NCBI RefSeq assembly: GCF_002368395.1
Contig: NZ_AP018254.1
Location: forward strand, 1,054,001 to 1,118,000
Direction: 5' to 3'
Length of the DNA: 64,000 nt
DNA from: Calothrix sp. NIES-3974
Lineage (GTDB): Bacteria; Cyanobacteriota; Cyanobacteriia; Cyanobacteriales; Nostocaceae
The position numbers and the translations under genes were made by a program. Shown in pieces: positions 39,421 to 49,297 of this stretch. Every line of letters begins with the position of its first letter. The first letter of the stretch is position 1. The notes under the pieces were generated by a model. The model was not told the origin of the DNA. It ran no database searches and saw only the letters and a list, made by a program, of their open reading frames with translations.

Positions 39421-39533
39421 TTCCACTTGAGATTTGAGATCGGGAACCCCTCTTTCCATCTGCCCTATTCTTTTTCAAGTTGGTATTACATTGGCTAACT
39501 AACAACTAGTTAACATTTCACTAACAACATAAC

Positions 39534-39561
39534 TAACGGTCTTAATAACCGTTATTTTTTT
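39534..39561 (+). terminator. Rho-independent terminator
   Basis: TAACGGT-CTTAAT-AACCGTTA followed by TTTTTTT. It lies 114 bp after the peptidoglycan-binding gene. Confidence 0.75.
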
Positions 39562-39597
39562 GGGCGTTGCTGAATCCAGGTATAAATTTAAATGTTG

Positions 39598-39623
39598 TAG
39601 AGACGCGATATATCGCGTCTCTA
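39598..39623. repeat. 26-bp palindrome (SDR family)
   Basis: TAGAGACGCGATA-TATCGCGTCTCTA, a perfect palindrome and the longest clean copy of this family in the window. Confidence 0.85.
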
Positions 39624-39705
39624 GGGGGATCACGGCTATTTCTGGAAAATAGACCAAATTTCAGATATTTGCCTGTGTTAATGGCGTGATTTGAGGGATA
39701 GGAAG

Positions 39706-39897
39706 CTATTTTTGGTGATTTTCTAGTTTGTAGTTCATAGATTGCAGATTCGGATTTTCGATATTGAGCGACGAATAATAAGCAGTTACAAACAAGGGTA
39801 AAACCAATGTCAACATTGCAATCATCGTTCCTACAACGTCTGCCAAGCGATGGGTTCGGTGTACGTTTATATCGGCAGACTGGGTATTAGAATTCAT
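39706..39897 (-). CDS. Small membrane protein of unknown function
   Basis: A 63-residue frame with one predicted helix (LADVVGTMIAMLTLVLPLFVTA) and polar ends. The composition looks like a real single-pass protein, and similar small proteins are common in cyanobacteria. The ribosome site is weak (GGTG about 20 bases upstream). No function can be assigned and it could be a chance frame. Confidence 0.4.
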   Translation of the reverse strand: MNSNTQSADINVHRTHRLADVVGTMIAMLTLVLPLFVTAYYSSLNIENPNLQSMNYKLENHQK

Positions 39898-41093
39898 AAA
39901 TAATTTGATACTGTTTTTTCACCTTCTGTTGTGATTCGTTGTCTACGAAGCACACTTCTATTTTAGCTATTTTTAACATCAAAAAGTATATAGAAACATA
40001 ATTTCAATATTTTTTAGATAATACTTTATCGAGATACCATGTTGTGTGCATCTGTCTATACCAAGCTATATCTAAGGAAAGATTCATCATCGGTAAATAA
40101 TATTTCCTAGTTAATGTTACTTAGATAATGGGCTGCAACTTTCAAGGTTTTTTCTCCGATACAAAAATTACAATCAAGTTGCTTACATATATTATAATTC
40201 ACTTTCTCATCTTCGCCATATTTATTACCTATTTTTCTCGTTTTGAGAGAAAAAGCTGATTTTTCAAGTTGTTTCAGATGCCAATTAGATTTTTTTGATA
40301 CCGAATAAATACGGATTTTTCCCAGCAAATTTCCATAATATCCGCAATTATACAGAAAGAAAATGGGTTCAAAATTGCGGAGGTGATTTAGTCTGGTAGT
40401 TACTCGCAAAAAAAAATATGCGGATACTCTTCAATTTTTTATTTAAAAGTTATCAGTAATTACACGTATCAGTTTTTCTGGCAAGTTGTTAAATTCCTAG
40501 AAAAAATTATGGTAATCTACTGATGAGTCTCTTCAAAAAAAGATTGTTGATGCTAATAGTTATATATTAATTATTTTTATAAGAAATGTCGGATACCCAA
40601 GGTAAGATTTTTATTTATCAGATTGATGTCCTCACGAAAATCACAAAGCAAACAATATATAAATTAATTGAACTAAAATCAATATATCTAATGGTAGAAA
40701 ATCATGAAATATTGGGGTTGTCTGCAATGTTTTGTCTGGATATCAGAAAACTATCTGAGGTTGAAAAAATATGTTATTTTCCAACTTCATCAAATCGAAA
40801 ATAAAATCCCGAATCAAAGCGAAAATAGGGGGTATGACACCCTATTTAACTCCAACAATTGAATCATCAAATCAAAATGATTGCAATACACCTTAGCTGG
40901 CTATACTCTGTAAAGACCGCGATCGCACTCTAATAAAAGCAAACAAAACAGACAAAATTAACATAAAAAAACCGCCTCACTCTGGAGGTCGGTTTGGTTA
41001 AGCAATCGGAGGGTATTTACAGACTAATCCGTTCGTCTAGAAACTGCTGTAGCGTCATGAACACTTACTCTTGATTGATCAACCTAGACATAA
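39898..41093. other. AT-rich 1.2-kb gap
   Basis: A minus-strand frame at 40107-40409 (100 codons) and a plus-strand frame at 40586-40804 (72 codons; MSDTQGKIFIYQIDVLTKIT) are not recognised and lack clear ribosome sites. They may be chance frames or small orphan genes. Confidence 0.4.
40964..40995 (-). terminator. Terminator of the DUF362 gene
   Basis: Read on the minus strand: AAACCGACCTCC-AGAGT-GAGGCGGTTT followed by a T-run. It lies about 100 bp beyond the stop of the gene at 41094. Confidence 0.75.
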
Positions 41094-42083
41094 TTATTTG
41101 CCATAGGCATCCATTGGTTCTTTAATAAATCGAATATAAAGATGTTTAAATGTGGATTTGATTACCCTTGGCATTCCAAAGTCAATTGGCATATACTTTT
41201 CTGGTAGTTGCCAGTCTTCAATTTGCAACATATCTGGTTTGAGTTGGGGAAAGGCAATATCCTCTAATCCCGTCCCTAAACCTAATCGCATGGCAGCCAT
41301 AATTGTTGGCACTTGCTCAGGAGGAACTTGTAAAATATCAACGATAGCCTGATCTAGGGCAAAAACGTCTGTTGATGCACCTAGTACTCCTAATCTGCGA
41401 GGTTCACCATTACTTGGACCATTCCCCTCATGACCGATAATCCCGTCGATGATAGTTAAATCTGGATTAATAGTCCGCGCTGTTTCCACTAACATGTCTG
41501 CAAATCGCTCTTGGTTTTTACCCGCTTCCATATGCCACCAAGCCTTCATTTTCCCTGGAACGCAACCAAAGAGGTTTTTCACACCCATCGTCAACACTAA
41601 CTGCACGTGGGATTTCACCTTGGGAAGATTAATCACCACATCTGCTTCCATTGCTTCCTTACAAACCAATAGGTGATTAAATTCATCACCTGCTGTTTGA
41701 TAGCGTTTGCCATGAAATTCCACTACAGGCAAATTTAACTCGTCTAACACAGGTTGATATCCACTGGCGATCGCGACTCCTTTAGCACTCCCAAAGGCTG
41801 GACTATCTCCTAAAAACGGCTTTCCACCTACTGCCATCACCATTTTTGCCACTTCCCGTACAACTTCGGGACGGGTTGTACATTCCTTTCCTGGACGCGC
41901 ACCAGTGAGTAAATTGGGCTTGAGCAAGACCCGATCCCCTGGTTGGACAAATGCAGACATCCCCCCCAAGGGTTGCAATAGGTTCTCTAGGGATTCCCCT
42001 AGGCGATCGCTTTCGTAGGATGTGGCTCGAATTAAGCTAACTAATGGTTGACTTGGTTGAGTAGATGGCATCAAGTTTGACAT
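41094..42083 (-). CDS. DUF362 domain-containing protein
   Basis: A 329-residue DUF362 protein. Typical sequences are VLLKPNLL near residue 50, FLGDSPAFGSAKGVA, INLPKVKSHVQLVLTMGVKNLFGCVPG, and IIDGIIGHEGNGPSNGEPR. The family's role is unknown; some members carry ferredoxin-like domains, but none is present here. An alternative start is the ATG four codons in (MPSTQPSQPL). No operon partner; it has its own terminator. Confidence 0.85.
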   Translation of the reverse strand: MSNLMPSTQPSQPLVSLIRATSYESDRLGESLENLLQPLGGMSAFVQPGDRVLLKPNLLTGARPGKECTTRPEVVREVAKMVMAVGGKPFLGDSPAFGSAKGVAIASGYQPVLDELNLPVVEFHGKRYQTAGDEFNHLLVCKEAMEADVVINLPKVKSHVQLVLTMGVKNLFGCVPGKMKAWWHMEAGKNQERFADMLVETARTINPDLTIIDGIIGHEGNGPSNGEPRRLGVLGASTDVFALDQAIVDILQVPPEQVPTIMAAMRLGLGTGLEDIAFPQLKPDMLQIEDWQLPEKYMPIDFGMPRVIKSTFKHLYIRFIKEPMDAYGK

Positions 42084-42574
42084 AAATTAAAGTAATTTTT
42101 CCCACACAAGGTCTTTTACACCTTATCCCATTTTTGGTTTTTATCTAGGGAGTAGGGATAGTCCGTAGTAATGGCATGTTGACATCTTCCCCAGCTATCA
42201 TGGCGTGGGTATTCCTAAGACTCATGACTTAGGCTTCTGCTTCATCGCACCAGCCTTTACAGATTTACTCTGGTGATGTCCAAAGGATGTGAGAAGCTCC
42301 CATAAATGTGATTGGGGTGTACCGGAAAATTTTCTGTTGAATGATTCAGTTTTAATTAGTCATAATCATAATTTTTGGCATCTAGCATCTATACTGTTAG
42401 ATACATCCTATGTATGTTAATCACAATCTATCGCAGGATAAGTGACAGTTTTAATTGTGGATAGGGGAAGTTTTCCCAGCCCAAGGTTTACAGTAATTAT
42501 GGGTATCCTCACATTCCTGTTAGATATACCTAATCACTGATGGATGGTGTCAAGGCTGAAAAAATTAATAACGG
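42084..42574. other. Intergenic region with IS right-end remnant
   Basis: 490 bp. The middle is the IS200/IS605-like remnant listed separately. The rest shows nothing recognisable. Confidence 0.5.
42179..42310 (-). mobile_element. Remnant of an IS200/IS605-type right end (tnpB 3' flank)
   Basis: TTGACATCTTCCCC, then an imperfect stem, then ATTCCTAAGACTCATGACTT and GCCTTTACAGATTTACTC. Read on the minus strand this ends GGGGAAGATGTCAA, the pattern that closes many cyanobacterial tnpB elements and overlaps the guide (omega/re) RNA region. No tnpB remains here. Based on remembered patterns, not a search. Confidence 0.55.
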
Positions 42575-43981
42575 CTAGACAATTCGACTCATTTTTTCCA
42601 AATTGAGAACCTGAGCAAGTTGTTGTTCATCCATTAATCCCCGCTCCAGAACGATTTGTCGCAGAGATTTGCCTGTTTCTAAGGATTCTTTAGCAACCGC
42701 AGCAGCATTTAAATAACCAATATGGGTATTTAAAGCCGTCACTAATGCCAAACTACCTTCCGCATAGGCTAAACAGCGATCGCGGTTCACACTTATTCCC
42801 TGGATACACTTTTGTGTCAAGGCAGCAATTGTATGACCGAGTATCTCAATGCTGTGGATCAAGTTATAGGCAATTAAGGGCATCATCACATTCAATTCCA
42901 ATTGTCCGGCTTGGGCTGCTAATGCGATCGCACTATCATAACCCATGACCTGAAAACAAACCATTGATGTCATTTCCGCCATTACTGGGTTGTATTTTCC
43001 TGGCATAATTGAGGAACCTGGTTGGACTGGGGGGAGTTGAATTTCCTTCAATCCAGTTTTTGGTCCTGAATCCATAAGTCGCAGGTCATGGGAAATTTTC
43101 GCAATATCTTGGGCCAGATTGCGAAGGCTTCCTGACACACTGACAAAGGGAGCCATACTCTGCATTGCCGCCATCAAATGGGGCGCTGGTTGCAAAGGAC
43201 AATTAATCAACCCTGATAAAACTTCTACCACACGTTGCCGGTATTGGGGGTGAGTGTTCAGACCCGTACCCGCAGCACTACCACCAATTCCTAACACCAT
43301 TAAGTCACCGCTAGCGGTATAAATCCGGTTTTGATGGTCGCTGATAATTTGTTCCCAAGCAGCAAAGGTATCTCCTAAACGGACGGGTACTGCATCCTGG
43401 AGGTGGGTGCGTCCCGATTTGACGACATCTTGGAATTCTTCCGCCTTGGCTGCCAATGCCGCTATCATTAAATCTAACGCTGGTTGTAAAGTGTTAGTCA
43501 ATGCTAACAGTCCCCCAATCCGAATGGCGGTGGGGATCACATCGTTAGTTGATTGACCGTAGTTTACATGGTCATTAGGGTTAATCCGTTGATAATTACC
43601 TTTGCGATCGCCTAATAATTCTAAGGCACGATTGGCTAAAACTTCATTCACATTCATATGGTGGGAAGTACCTGCACCCGCTTGATACACATCCACCACA
43701 AATTGATCCCGTAATTGACCTGCCAAGATTTCATCTGCTGCTTGGACAATTGCTTGGCTAATATCTGCGGGGATACAACCGAGATCCCCGTTGACTATGG
43801 CCGTTGCTTTTTTGATGTAAATGCAAGCATCCACGTAGGTCGGTAAGGGACGAATCCCACTAATGGGGAAATTTTCGATGGCTCGCAGGGTTTGAATTCC
43901 ATAATATACATGGTCGGGTATCGTGCGATCGCCCATTGAGTCGCGTTCAATGCGGCTAGGAAAATTGGCAGTATCAGACAT
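42575..43981 (-). CDS. aspA: Aspartate ammonia-lyase (aspartase/fumarase family)
   Basis: A 468-residue aspartase/fumarase superfamily enzyme. Signatures are SGRTHLQDAVPVRLGD, NYGQSTNDVIPTA, and the mobile catalytic loop QPGSSIMPGKYNPVMAEM. The active-site Ser lies in the SS pair. It would deaminate aspartate to fumarate and ammonia, or be a fumarase; the loop GKYNPV is not the standard form of either AspA (AKVNPV) or FumC (GKVNPT), so substrate is uncertain. It starts 25 bp after the SelO gene stop, which suggests co-transcription. Confidence 0.82.
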   Translation of the reverse strand: MSDTANFPSRIERDSMGDRTIPDHVYYGIQTLRAIENFPISGIRPLPTYVDACIYIKKATAIVNGDLGCIPADISQAIVQAADEILAGQLRDQFVVDVYQAGAGTSHHMNVNEVLANRALELLGDRKGNYQRINPNDHVNYGQSTNDVIPTAIRIGGLLALTNTLQPALDLMIAALAAKAEEFQDVVKSGRTHLQDAVPVRLGDTFAAWEQIISDHQNRIYTASGDLMVLGIGGSAAGTGLNTHPQYRQRVVEVLSGLINCPLQPAPHLMAAMQSMAPFVSVSGSLRNLAQDIAKISHDLRLMDSGPKTGLKEIQLPPVQPGSSIMPGKYNPVMAEMTSMVCFQVMGYDSAIALAAQAGQLELNVMMPLIAYNLIHSIEILGHTIAALTQKCIQGISVNRDRCLAYAEGSLALVTALNTHIGYLNAAAVAKESLETGKSLRQIVLERGLMDEQQLAQVLNLEKMSRIV

Positions 43982-44006
43982 TGCGATGGAAATATTCCGG
44001 AAATAT

Positions 44007-45497
44007 TTAATATTGGATTTTTTGAATTAAATCATAAAAGGGTTGCCAATTGTCATCAATCACAATCGGTTCCCAAATGGATTCAATCACAGGTCGGGTA
44101 ATCACTATCTGGGGATTAATTTTTTTCAGATGAACTGGTATTTGTTGAATCGTGTTGCGGTCTAAACGGGTTAACAAGCGATGGTATAAACCTGACCACT
44201 GTACAAATAGCTCAGAAGCACCGAGGGATTGACCAATTTCCGAATCTGCTAAAATGGAGTTAGCATCATTTTGCCATTTTTCGCTAAACCCACGGGCAAT
44301 ATCGGCAAAAAAATCATGATAACTGACTGGATAGGTTTTTAAAAACCGGATTGTGGTTTGACATAATTCATTAATTTCTTCCCGAGGAATTGAGCTATCA
44401 ATAGTAGATGTAAATCCGAGTTTTTGTGATAGTTGTTGTCGATATTCCTGAAAATAAACTGCTTCAAATTTTGCCAGACTAGCTTCCATTTCACTAGTAG
44501 AAATTACCGCAGACAGGGGTTTTTGTAGTAATTCCAGATTCAACTTACAAATTGCCGGTTGATTTCCATAGCAATAACGACCATACTCATCAAAATAGGC
44601 AGCCGTAAACTGGGGATTATAATTAGGAATAAATGCATAGGGACCATAATCAAAACTTTCCCCTGTAATTGACATATTATCGGTATTTAAAACCCCATGA
44701 CAAAAGCCTGCTGCCATCCATTGTCCCACCAATTGGGCCACCCGTTGGACTAATTCACGATAAAACTGAATATATTTACTTTCCCCACTATCTTCAACAT
44801 CTAATAAATGGGGATAATACACATCAATCACATGGTCAAGTAACTTTTTAATTAAATCCGGACGTTGGAGAAAATGTAACCTCTCAAATGTACCAAAACG
44901 GATATGGGATCTATTCATCCGTACCATCACCGAAGAACGAGTTGGTGACGGTTCATCCCCCCGCCACAATTCTAAACCCGTTTCCACCATACTTAAACAG
45001 CGAGAGGTACGTACCCCCATCCGGTGCAACATTTCTGCGGCTAAAACCTCCCGTACACCCCCTTTCAGGGTTAACATCCCATCACCACCACGGGAATAGG
45101 GAGTACGTCCAGACCCCTTCGTACCAAAATCGTAAAGTTCACCGTCCTTACCCCTCACCTGTCCGTACAAAAACCCCCGACCGTCACCTAATTGGGGGTT
45201 ATAGACTCCAAATTGATAGCCATGATACCGCATTGCTAGTAGGGGTTTACGTCCGACAAATTTACCAAAGGCATTGATAAAATCTGTATCACTGACATCC
45301 CTGGGGTTAAGTCCAAACAGGGGTAGAAGTGCATCGTTACGCCAACGTAAAATGTGTAGAGGAAACTCCGCAGCCGTAACTTCATCGTAGTAGTCATTCC
45401 CTAGGGACTCGAAACTGGGTTCATAGTTGAGGTTGAGGAATGGATTCGGGGAATTGGGTTCGGAAGATGGGGATTGATTCATGCGGTATGCAGACAA
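44007..45497 (-). CDS. selO: Protein adenylyltransferase SelO (YdiU/UPF0061)
   Basis: A 496-residue SelO-family pseudokinase that transfers AMP to protein hydroxyls, linked to redox stress. Family motifs are [76 protein letters not shown] and [21 protein letters not shown], which contains the metal-binding Asn and Asp. No selenocysteine context is seen at the C-terminus. The gene precedes aspA by 25 bp; the metabolic link is unclear. Confidence 0.92.
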   Translation of the reverse strand: MSAYRMNQSPSSEPNSPNPFLNLNYEPSFESLGNDYYDEVTAAEFPLHILRWRNDALLPLFGLNPRDVSDTDFINAFGKFVGRKPLLAMRYHGYQFGVYNPQLGDGRGFLYGQVRGKDGELYDFGTKGSGRTPYSRGGDGMLTLKGGVREVLAAEMLHRMGVRTSRCLSMVETGLELWRGDEPSPTRSSVMVRMNRSHIRFGTFERLHFLQRPDLIKKLLDHVIDVYYPHLLDVEDSGESKYIQFYRELVQRVAQLVGQWMAAGFCHGVLNTDNMSITGESFDYGPYAFIPNYNPQFTAAYFDEYGRYCYGNQPAICKLNLELLQKPLSAVISTSEMEASLAKFEAVYFQEYRQQLSQKLGFTSTIDSSIPREEINELCQTTIRFLKTYPVSYHDFFADIARGFSEKWQNDANSILADSEIGQSLGASELFVQWSGLYHRLLTRLDRNTIQQIPVHLKKINPQIVITRPVIESIWEPIVIDDNWQPFYDLIQKIQY

Positions 45498-46364
45498 ATT
45501 GTTATTGATCCAATTTTAGTGGTACGGGAGTTAATAAGTGGCCACCAGGGGTAGGAAAATATGTGATATTCAATAACTTTTCTCAATATACAGTATAATG
45601 TCAGAATGCAGAAAACTTTTCTGAAAGTGGTTTTGGGCAAGTTTGGAAAATTGAGATAACGTAGTTTCAAAAAATTCCAAAATACCGTATTTATTACTTC
45701 CTCAAATAGTATATTATCGGGACTTAAACATTTTTGAGGCAGAAATCAGCTTCAAACCCATACAGGGGAAGGAAAATACACTACATGCTCAAAAATACTT
45801 GAAACCCAGATATAGCAAGAAACTACTCAAAACGATGTCACAGTCTTGCTGTGTATAAATTTGAGTGGTTTTTGTGGCTATTTTTGTCTAAGTCCCATTA
45901 TATGATGCTATTCCCTAAATTAGCCAGGATTTTGAGGTGTGAATATTTTCAATTAGGGAAAGTTTAAATCCGGATTTCCTTGATGTCGATTCCCGGTTGA
46001 GAATTTTCCGTTTAAGTATATTGGTTATCAACATTTTGGGAATTATACCCTTACAATCTTCACTAAAGTTCATCATGCATTGTGATGCTTTCTACCGAGC
46101 TATGTAATCTGGTTGACTAAATTTATTGATAGTTCAGTTTTGCCCCAATATAATTGTATTTTGGTATGCAAAATTGAGGAATTAAATACAGATTTAGTTT
46201 AACCATCGGCAGTTGATCTATTAGCCACAAATCCTATGCAAGAAGCAATATTTTATCGCTTCTTTTTTTCGTGTGTTCGTAGATAAACCCATAGCTGCAA
46301 AAATTTGAAAGCGCTAAATGAACTGGATGTAAATAGATTGGTCAAATGAGGAGTGTGACGAAAT
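45498..46364. other. AT-rich gap with no visible gene
   Basis: 870 bp, no frame with recognisable content and no clear repeats. Promoters of selO (left) and the lipoprotein (right) must lie here. Confidence 0.5.
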
Positions 46365-46622
46365 ATGCGTACTAGTAATATTATCGCTTTGTTGTTGGCA
46401 TTAGGTTTAATGGTGACAGTTTCTGCTTGTGGTGGTTCTGAAAACGGTTCGGAATCGAATGAAACACCCACCACGGAAGCTACTACTCCTGCGGAAACTC
46501 CCACCACGGAAACAGCTCCTGCGGAAACTCCCACCACGGAAACAGCTCCTGCGGAAACTCCCACCACGGAAACTACTACTCCTGCGGAAACTCCCACCAC
46601 AGAAGCTACTCCTGCAAACTAA
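46365..46622 (+). CDS. Small lipoprotein with Thr/Pro/Glu repeats
   Basis: An 85-residue protein. The signal peptide NIIALLLALGLMVTVSAC ends in a lipobox, so the mature protein starts at Cys and is lipid-anchored. The mature part is almost entirely APAETPTTET-type repeats, encoded by a 30-bp tandem unit (about 46488-46610). GAGGAG lies 13 bases before the ATG. The repeat number is likely to vary between strains. No function can be assigned; the disordered acidic tail may act as a spacer or be glycosylated. Confidence 0.75.
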   Translation: MRTSNIIALLLALGLMVTVSACGGSENGSESNETPTTEATTPAETPTTETAPAETPTTETAPAETPTTETTTPAETPTTEATPAN

Positions 46623-46841
46623 TACCAGATTATCGAGACGGAATATATCCTGTTGGAGTTAATCGCATCAACAATTTCTCTGCGATCGCACTCTAGTTTT
46701 CCGGAATCGAGTAGTCTAGTAGTCGATCGCATTAATTTTCAAGTTTGTAGTAGCAGTTCTAATCCTTTATTGCAGCGATAGGTCGCAACTACAAACCCCA
46801 CTTTAATGCGTCAGACTACTAAGAATAATGCGATCGCTTGT

Positions 46842-48026
46842 TTATTTACTAATTTCTTGTAAAGCTGCGATTAATTTGTGGTAATCGTTGATGCTATTAT
46901 AGATTTGAGCCGAAACCCGCACTAATAAGCCTGGTGGGAATTGCCAAGGAACGATTTGGACTTCAATCCCAAATTTATCTAACAAGACATCATGTAAATC
47001 CAAGTAATTCCAAACCTGCAAACCATCGGGAACAGGAATTGCAGCCATTGAACCCAACATCGATTCCGGTGCTAATACCTGGTGTGAAAATGCATCACTA
47101 ATCAATTTTCTGGCTGTAATTACTAAATTATGATTGTGTTGCATTAATTCATCCCATCCCCCCTGAAACCAGGAACCCATCAAGGAAATTGCTTCGGGAA
47201 CACACATATAGGGGGTAGGATCATCAGTCCCCGTCCAATCAAATTCTAGTTGAAAGCGGCTTTTATCGGTACGGGAAGAATTGGCACCATGACTGATAGA
47301 TAAGGGACGAATTTTTGCCTGTCGATCGCGCTGAACGTATAGAAAACCCGCTCCTTTTGGCGCACATAACCATTTATGGCAGTTACCTGTATAGTAGGTC
47401 GCACCCAATTCCCGCAATTTTAAGGGTATCATCCCTGGTGCATGAGCTCCATCAACTAGGGTCTCTATTCCCTGACTACCTAATTGCTGAGTCAATTCCT
47501 GTATCGGAAAAATTAATCCTGTCTGACTAGTAACATGATCAATTAACACCAAGCGAGTTTTGTCGGACACCCCATCCATCACTGCGGTGATGACTTGCTG
47601 CTTTTCCTGGATCGGGAATGGTACATCCACCACTACAACTTTTGCACCATAACGTTGGGCAACATAATCTAAAGCATTACGACTAGCATTATACTCATGG
47701 TTGGTTGTTAATAACTCATCCCCAGTATTAATATCCAGGGAACGTAAAACCGCATTTATCCCTGTCGTCGCATTGGGGATAAACACCACATCTTCCGGGT
47801 CTGCACCCACAAAACTAGCCAAGCACACACGGGATTGGTCTAACAATGGTTCCCAATCACGCATGAAAAATCGCAAAGGTTCATTTTCAAGTTGCGATCG
47901 CAAATAGGCTTGTTTTTGTAAAACTATCCTCGGACAAGCACCGAAGGAACCATGATTGAGAAAAACGATTGCAGGATCAATTAGCCAATGTTTACGGAAG
48001 TGAGAAGTTGGAGTAATCTCAATCAC
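46842..48026 (-). CDS. Class V aminotransferase (isopenicillin N epimerase-like)
   Basis: A 394-residue PLP enzyme of the class V aminotransferase fold. FLNHGSFGACPR at the start, VVFIPNATTGINAVLRSL, VDGAHAPGMIPLKLREL, and the PLP lysine in YYTGNCHKWLCAPKGAGFL are typical of the CefD-like group. Such proteins are annotated as isopenicillin N epimerases but usually have other substrates (cysteine desulfurase-like or racemase). No beta-lactam genes are nearby, so antibiotic synthesis is unlikely. A lone gene. Confidence 0.87.
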   Translation of the reverse strand: MIEITPTSHFRKHWLIDPAIVFLNHGSFGACPRIVLQKQAYLRSQLENEPLRFFMRDWEPLLDQSRVCLASFVGADPEDVVFIPNATTGINAVLRSLDINTGDELLTTNHEYNASRNALDYVAQRYGAKVVVVDVPFPIQEKQQVITAVMDGVSDKTRLVLIDHVTSQTGLIFPIQELTQQLGSQGIETLVDGAHAPGMIPLKLRELGATYYTGNCHKWLCAPKGAGFLYVQRDRQAKIRPLSISHGANSSRTDKSRFQLEFDWTGTDDPTPYMCVPEAISLMGSWFQGGWDELMQHNHNLVITARKLISDAFSHQVLAPESMLGSMAAIPVPDGLQVWNYLDLHDVLLDKFGIEVQIVPWQFPPGLLVRVSAQIYNSINDYHKLIAALQEISK

Positions 48027-48086
48027 TTAAATAACCGCCCCATCACACTTACACCCTAAAAAATCCTGCTTCAATTTTAATTTGAA

Positions 48087-48158
48087 CTCCCCAGGCAGGA
48101 TTCGAACCTGCGACCAATCGGTTAACAGCCGACCGCTCTACCACTGAGCTACTGAGGA
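48087..48158 (-). tRNA. trnN: tRNA-Asn (GTT)
   Basis: A 72-nt cloverleaf on the minus strand. Acceptor arms TCCTCAG and CTGGGGA pair with one G-U; D-loop AGCTCAGTGGTAGAGC; anticodon loop CTGTTAA with GTT; T-arm GCAGGTTCGAATCCTGC. The discriminator is G and CCA is not encoded. It lies between an aminotransferase gene and a YacP-like gene. Confidence 0.97.
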
Positions 48159-48369
48159 AAGCACTCTAGTAATAATAATCTCAATAAATGGAATTGACAA
48201 GTACTTTTGAAAATTTTTTTGGGATTTTTTGGAGAATGACGCGCGAATCCTGAATCAACAAGCTTTTGAGGATTTTCTGAACAATCAACGCCAATTGTGA
48301 CCTTCACTCCACGATGAAAGCCACAGCAACGCCGAAATCTCTACTGTCAGGGAAAATATTTAGTTGTAC

Positions 48370-48918
48370 TTATAAACTCATCCGTAATTCCGACAGTTTT
48401 TGACGCGCTTTGGCATCGATGGAATTGGCCAAAAACCGACCTTGTGATTGTTTCCGTGGGCGATAGGTTTTGCGTCGATGACAAACTGTGGCTTGCACAT
48501 CAAAGCAAAGTTGTTGTGCAGACATCCACTCCGCACCATAACCTTGAACAACTAATTGCTGTGCCCTATCCGATGTGGCAACTATTACCCGCGAAACCAG
48601 AGAATTGGCCAATTGGGTACGCATCGATGCGCAAACTTTCTCAATATAGGTATCGGCCGTCTGCCCAAAGTCCGTATAATAAACGGAGACCAGCTCTGTA
48701 ATTACCTGTCTGTGGCTGCAAGTATTTTGATAGTGAGCATCAAATACAATATGGGTTTCGTAACCCACAAAAGCACTATAACTGGTGATTGATTCAATCA
48801 ACTCATCACGTGCTGCTTCCAATCCATCTCGCTTACAAGTCTTCTGTAAACAAGACCAAGCTCCAATGATATTGTAGCCATCCACTAACAGGATAGCTGG
48901 TGGTGGGGAAGACGACAT
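48370..48918 (-). CDS. NYN domain protein, YacP/Rae1-like RNase
   Basis: A 182-residue protein with the NYN (PIN-like) fold: ILLVDGYNIIGAW at the start gives the first acidic residue, then THIVFDAHY, TADTYIEKV and RVIVATSDRAQQLVVQG provide the others. Relatives include Bacillus Rae1, a ribosome-associated mRNA endonuclease, and YacP proteins of plastids and cyanobacteria. The C-terminus (RRKTYRPRKQSQGRFLANSIDA) is basic and may bind RNA. A lone gene. Confidence 0.87.
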   Translation of the reverse strand: MSSSPPPAILLVDGYNIIGAWSCLQKTCKRDGLEAARDELIESITSYSAFVGYETHIVFDAHYQNTCSHRQVITELVSVYYTDFGQTADTYIEKVCASMRTQLANSLVSRVIVATSDRAQQLVVQGYGAEWMSAQQLCFDVQATVCHRRKTYRPRKQSQGRFLANSIDAKARQKLSELRMSL

Positions 48919-49297
48919 GGTTTTTAATCACAATTTTCTAGAGTTAACAAAATTCATTCATAACTCCTATAGTAATCTAACCACACCTTGTAATATCATG
49001 TTACAAAGTCAGAAAAAAACCATGAGGTGACAATTTGGTCTTTTCTTGGGGTTTGTAAATCAATCAGGTTCAGGGATAGTTGTAGATTCGGTTAACATCA
49101 TCTGACGCATTTGATATGAAATGTTTGTTTGTAGCTGCTGTGCATACAAGCCTTTAATCATTTATGAGGGGCTTGCAGTAGTAGCTCTAGCTCCGAAGAA
49201 GCTTTAAGATCAAGGCGCGAAAGCGCGACTACGTACCTTATTCTCACCCCTCAAATTTTTGGTCAATCCAAAATCCAAAATCCAAAATCCCTTAGCT
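48919..49297. other. Intergenic region
   Basis: About 380 bp. Nothing recognised except tandem CCAAAAT heptamers at 49265-49290, just beyond the stop of the cup gene. Confidence 0.5.

Noticed and set aside
40107-40804. Two small genes in the AT-rich gap
   Set aside because: Composition matches the background, there is no ribosome site and no recognised motif. Kept only as a remark.
42575-43981. Firm call as fumarase
   Set aside because: The catalytic loop does not match the standard fumarase form, so I kept the aspartase/fumarase family call with aspA as the usual cyanobacterial name.
46842-48026. Beta-lactam biosynthesis gene
   Set aside because: Only the family name points to it; there are no partner genes, and such proteins commonly have other roles.
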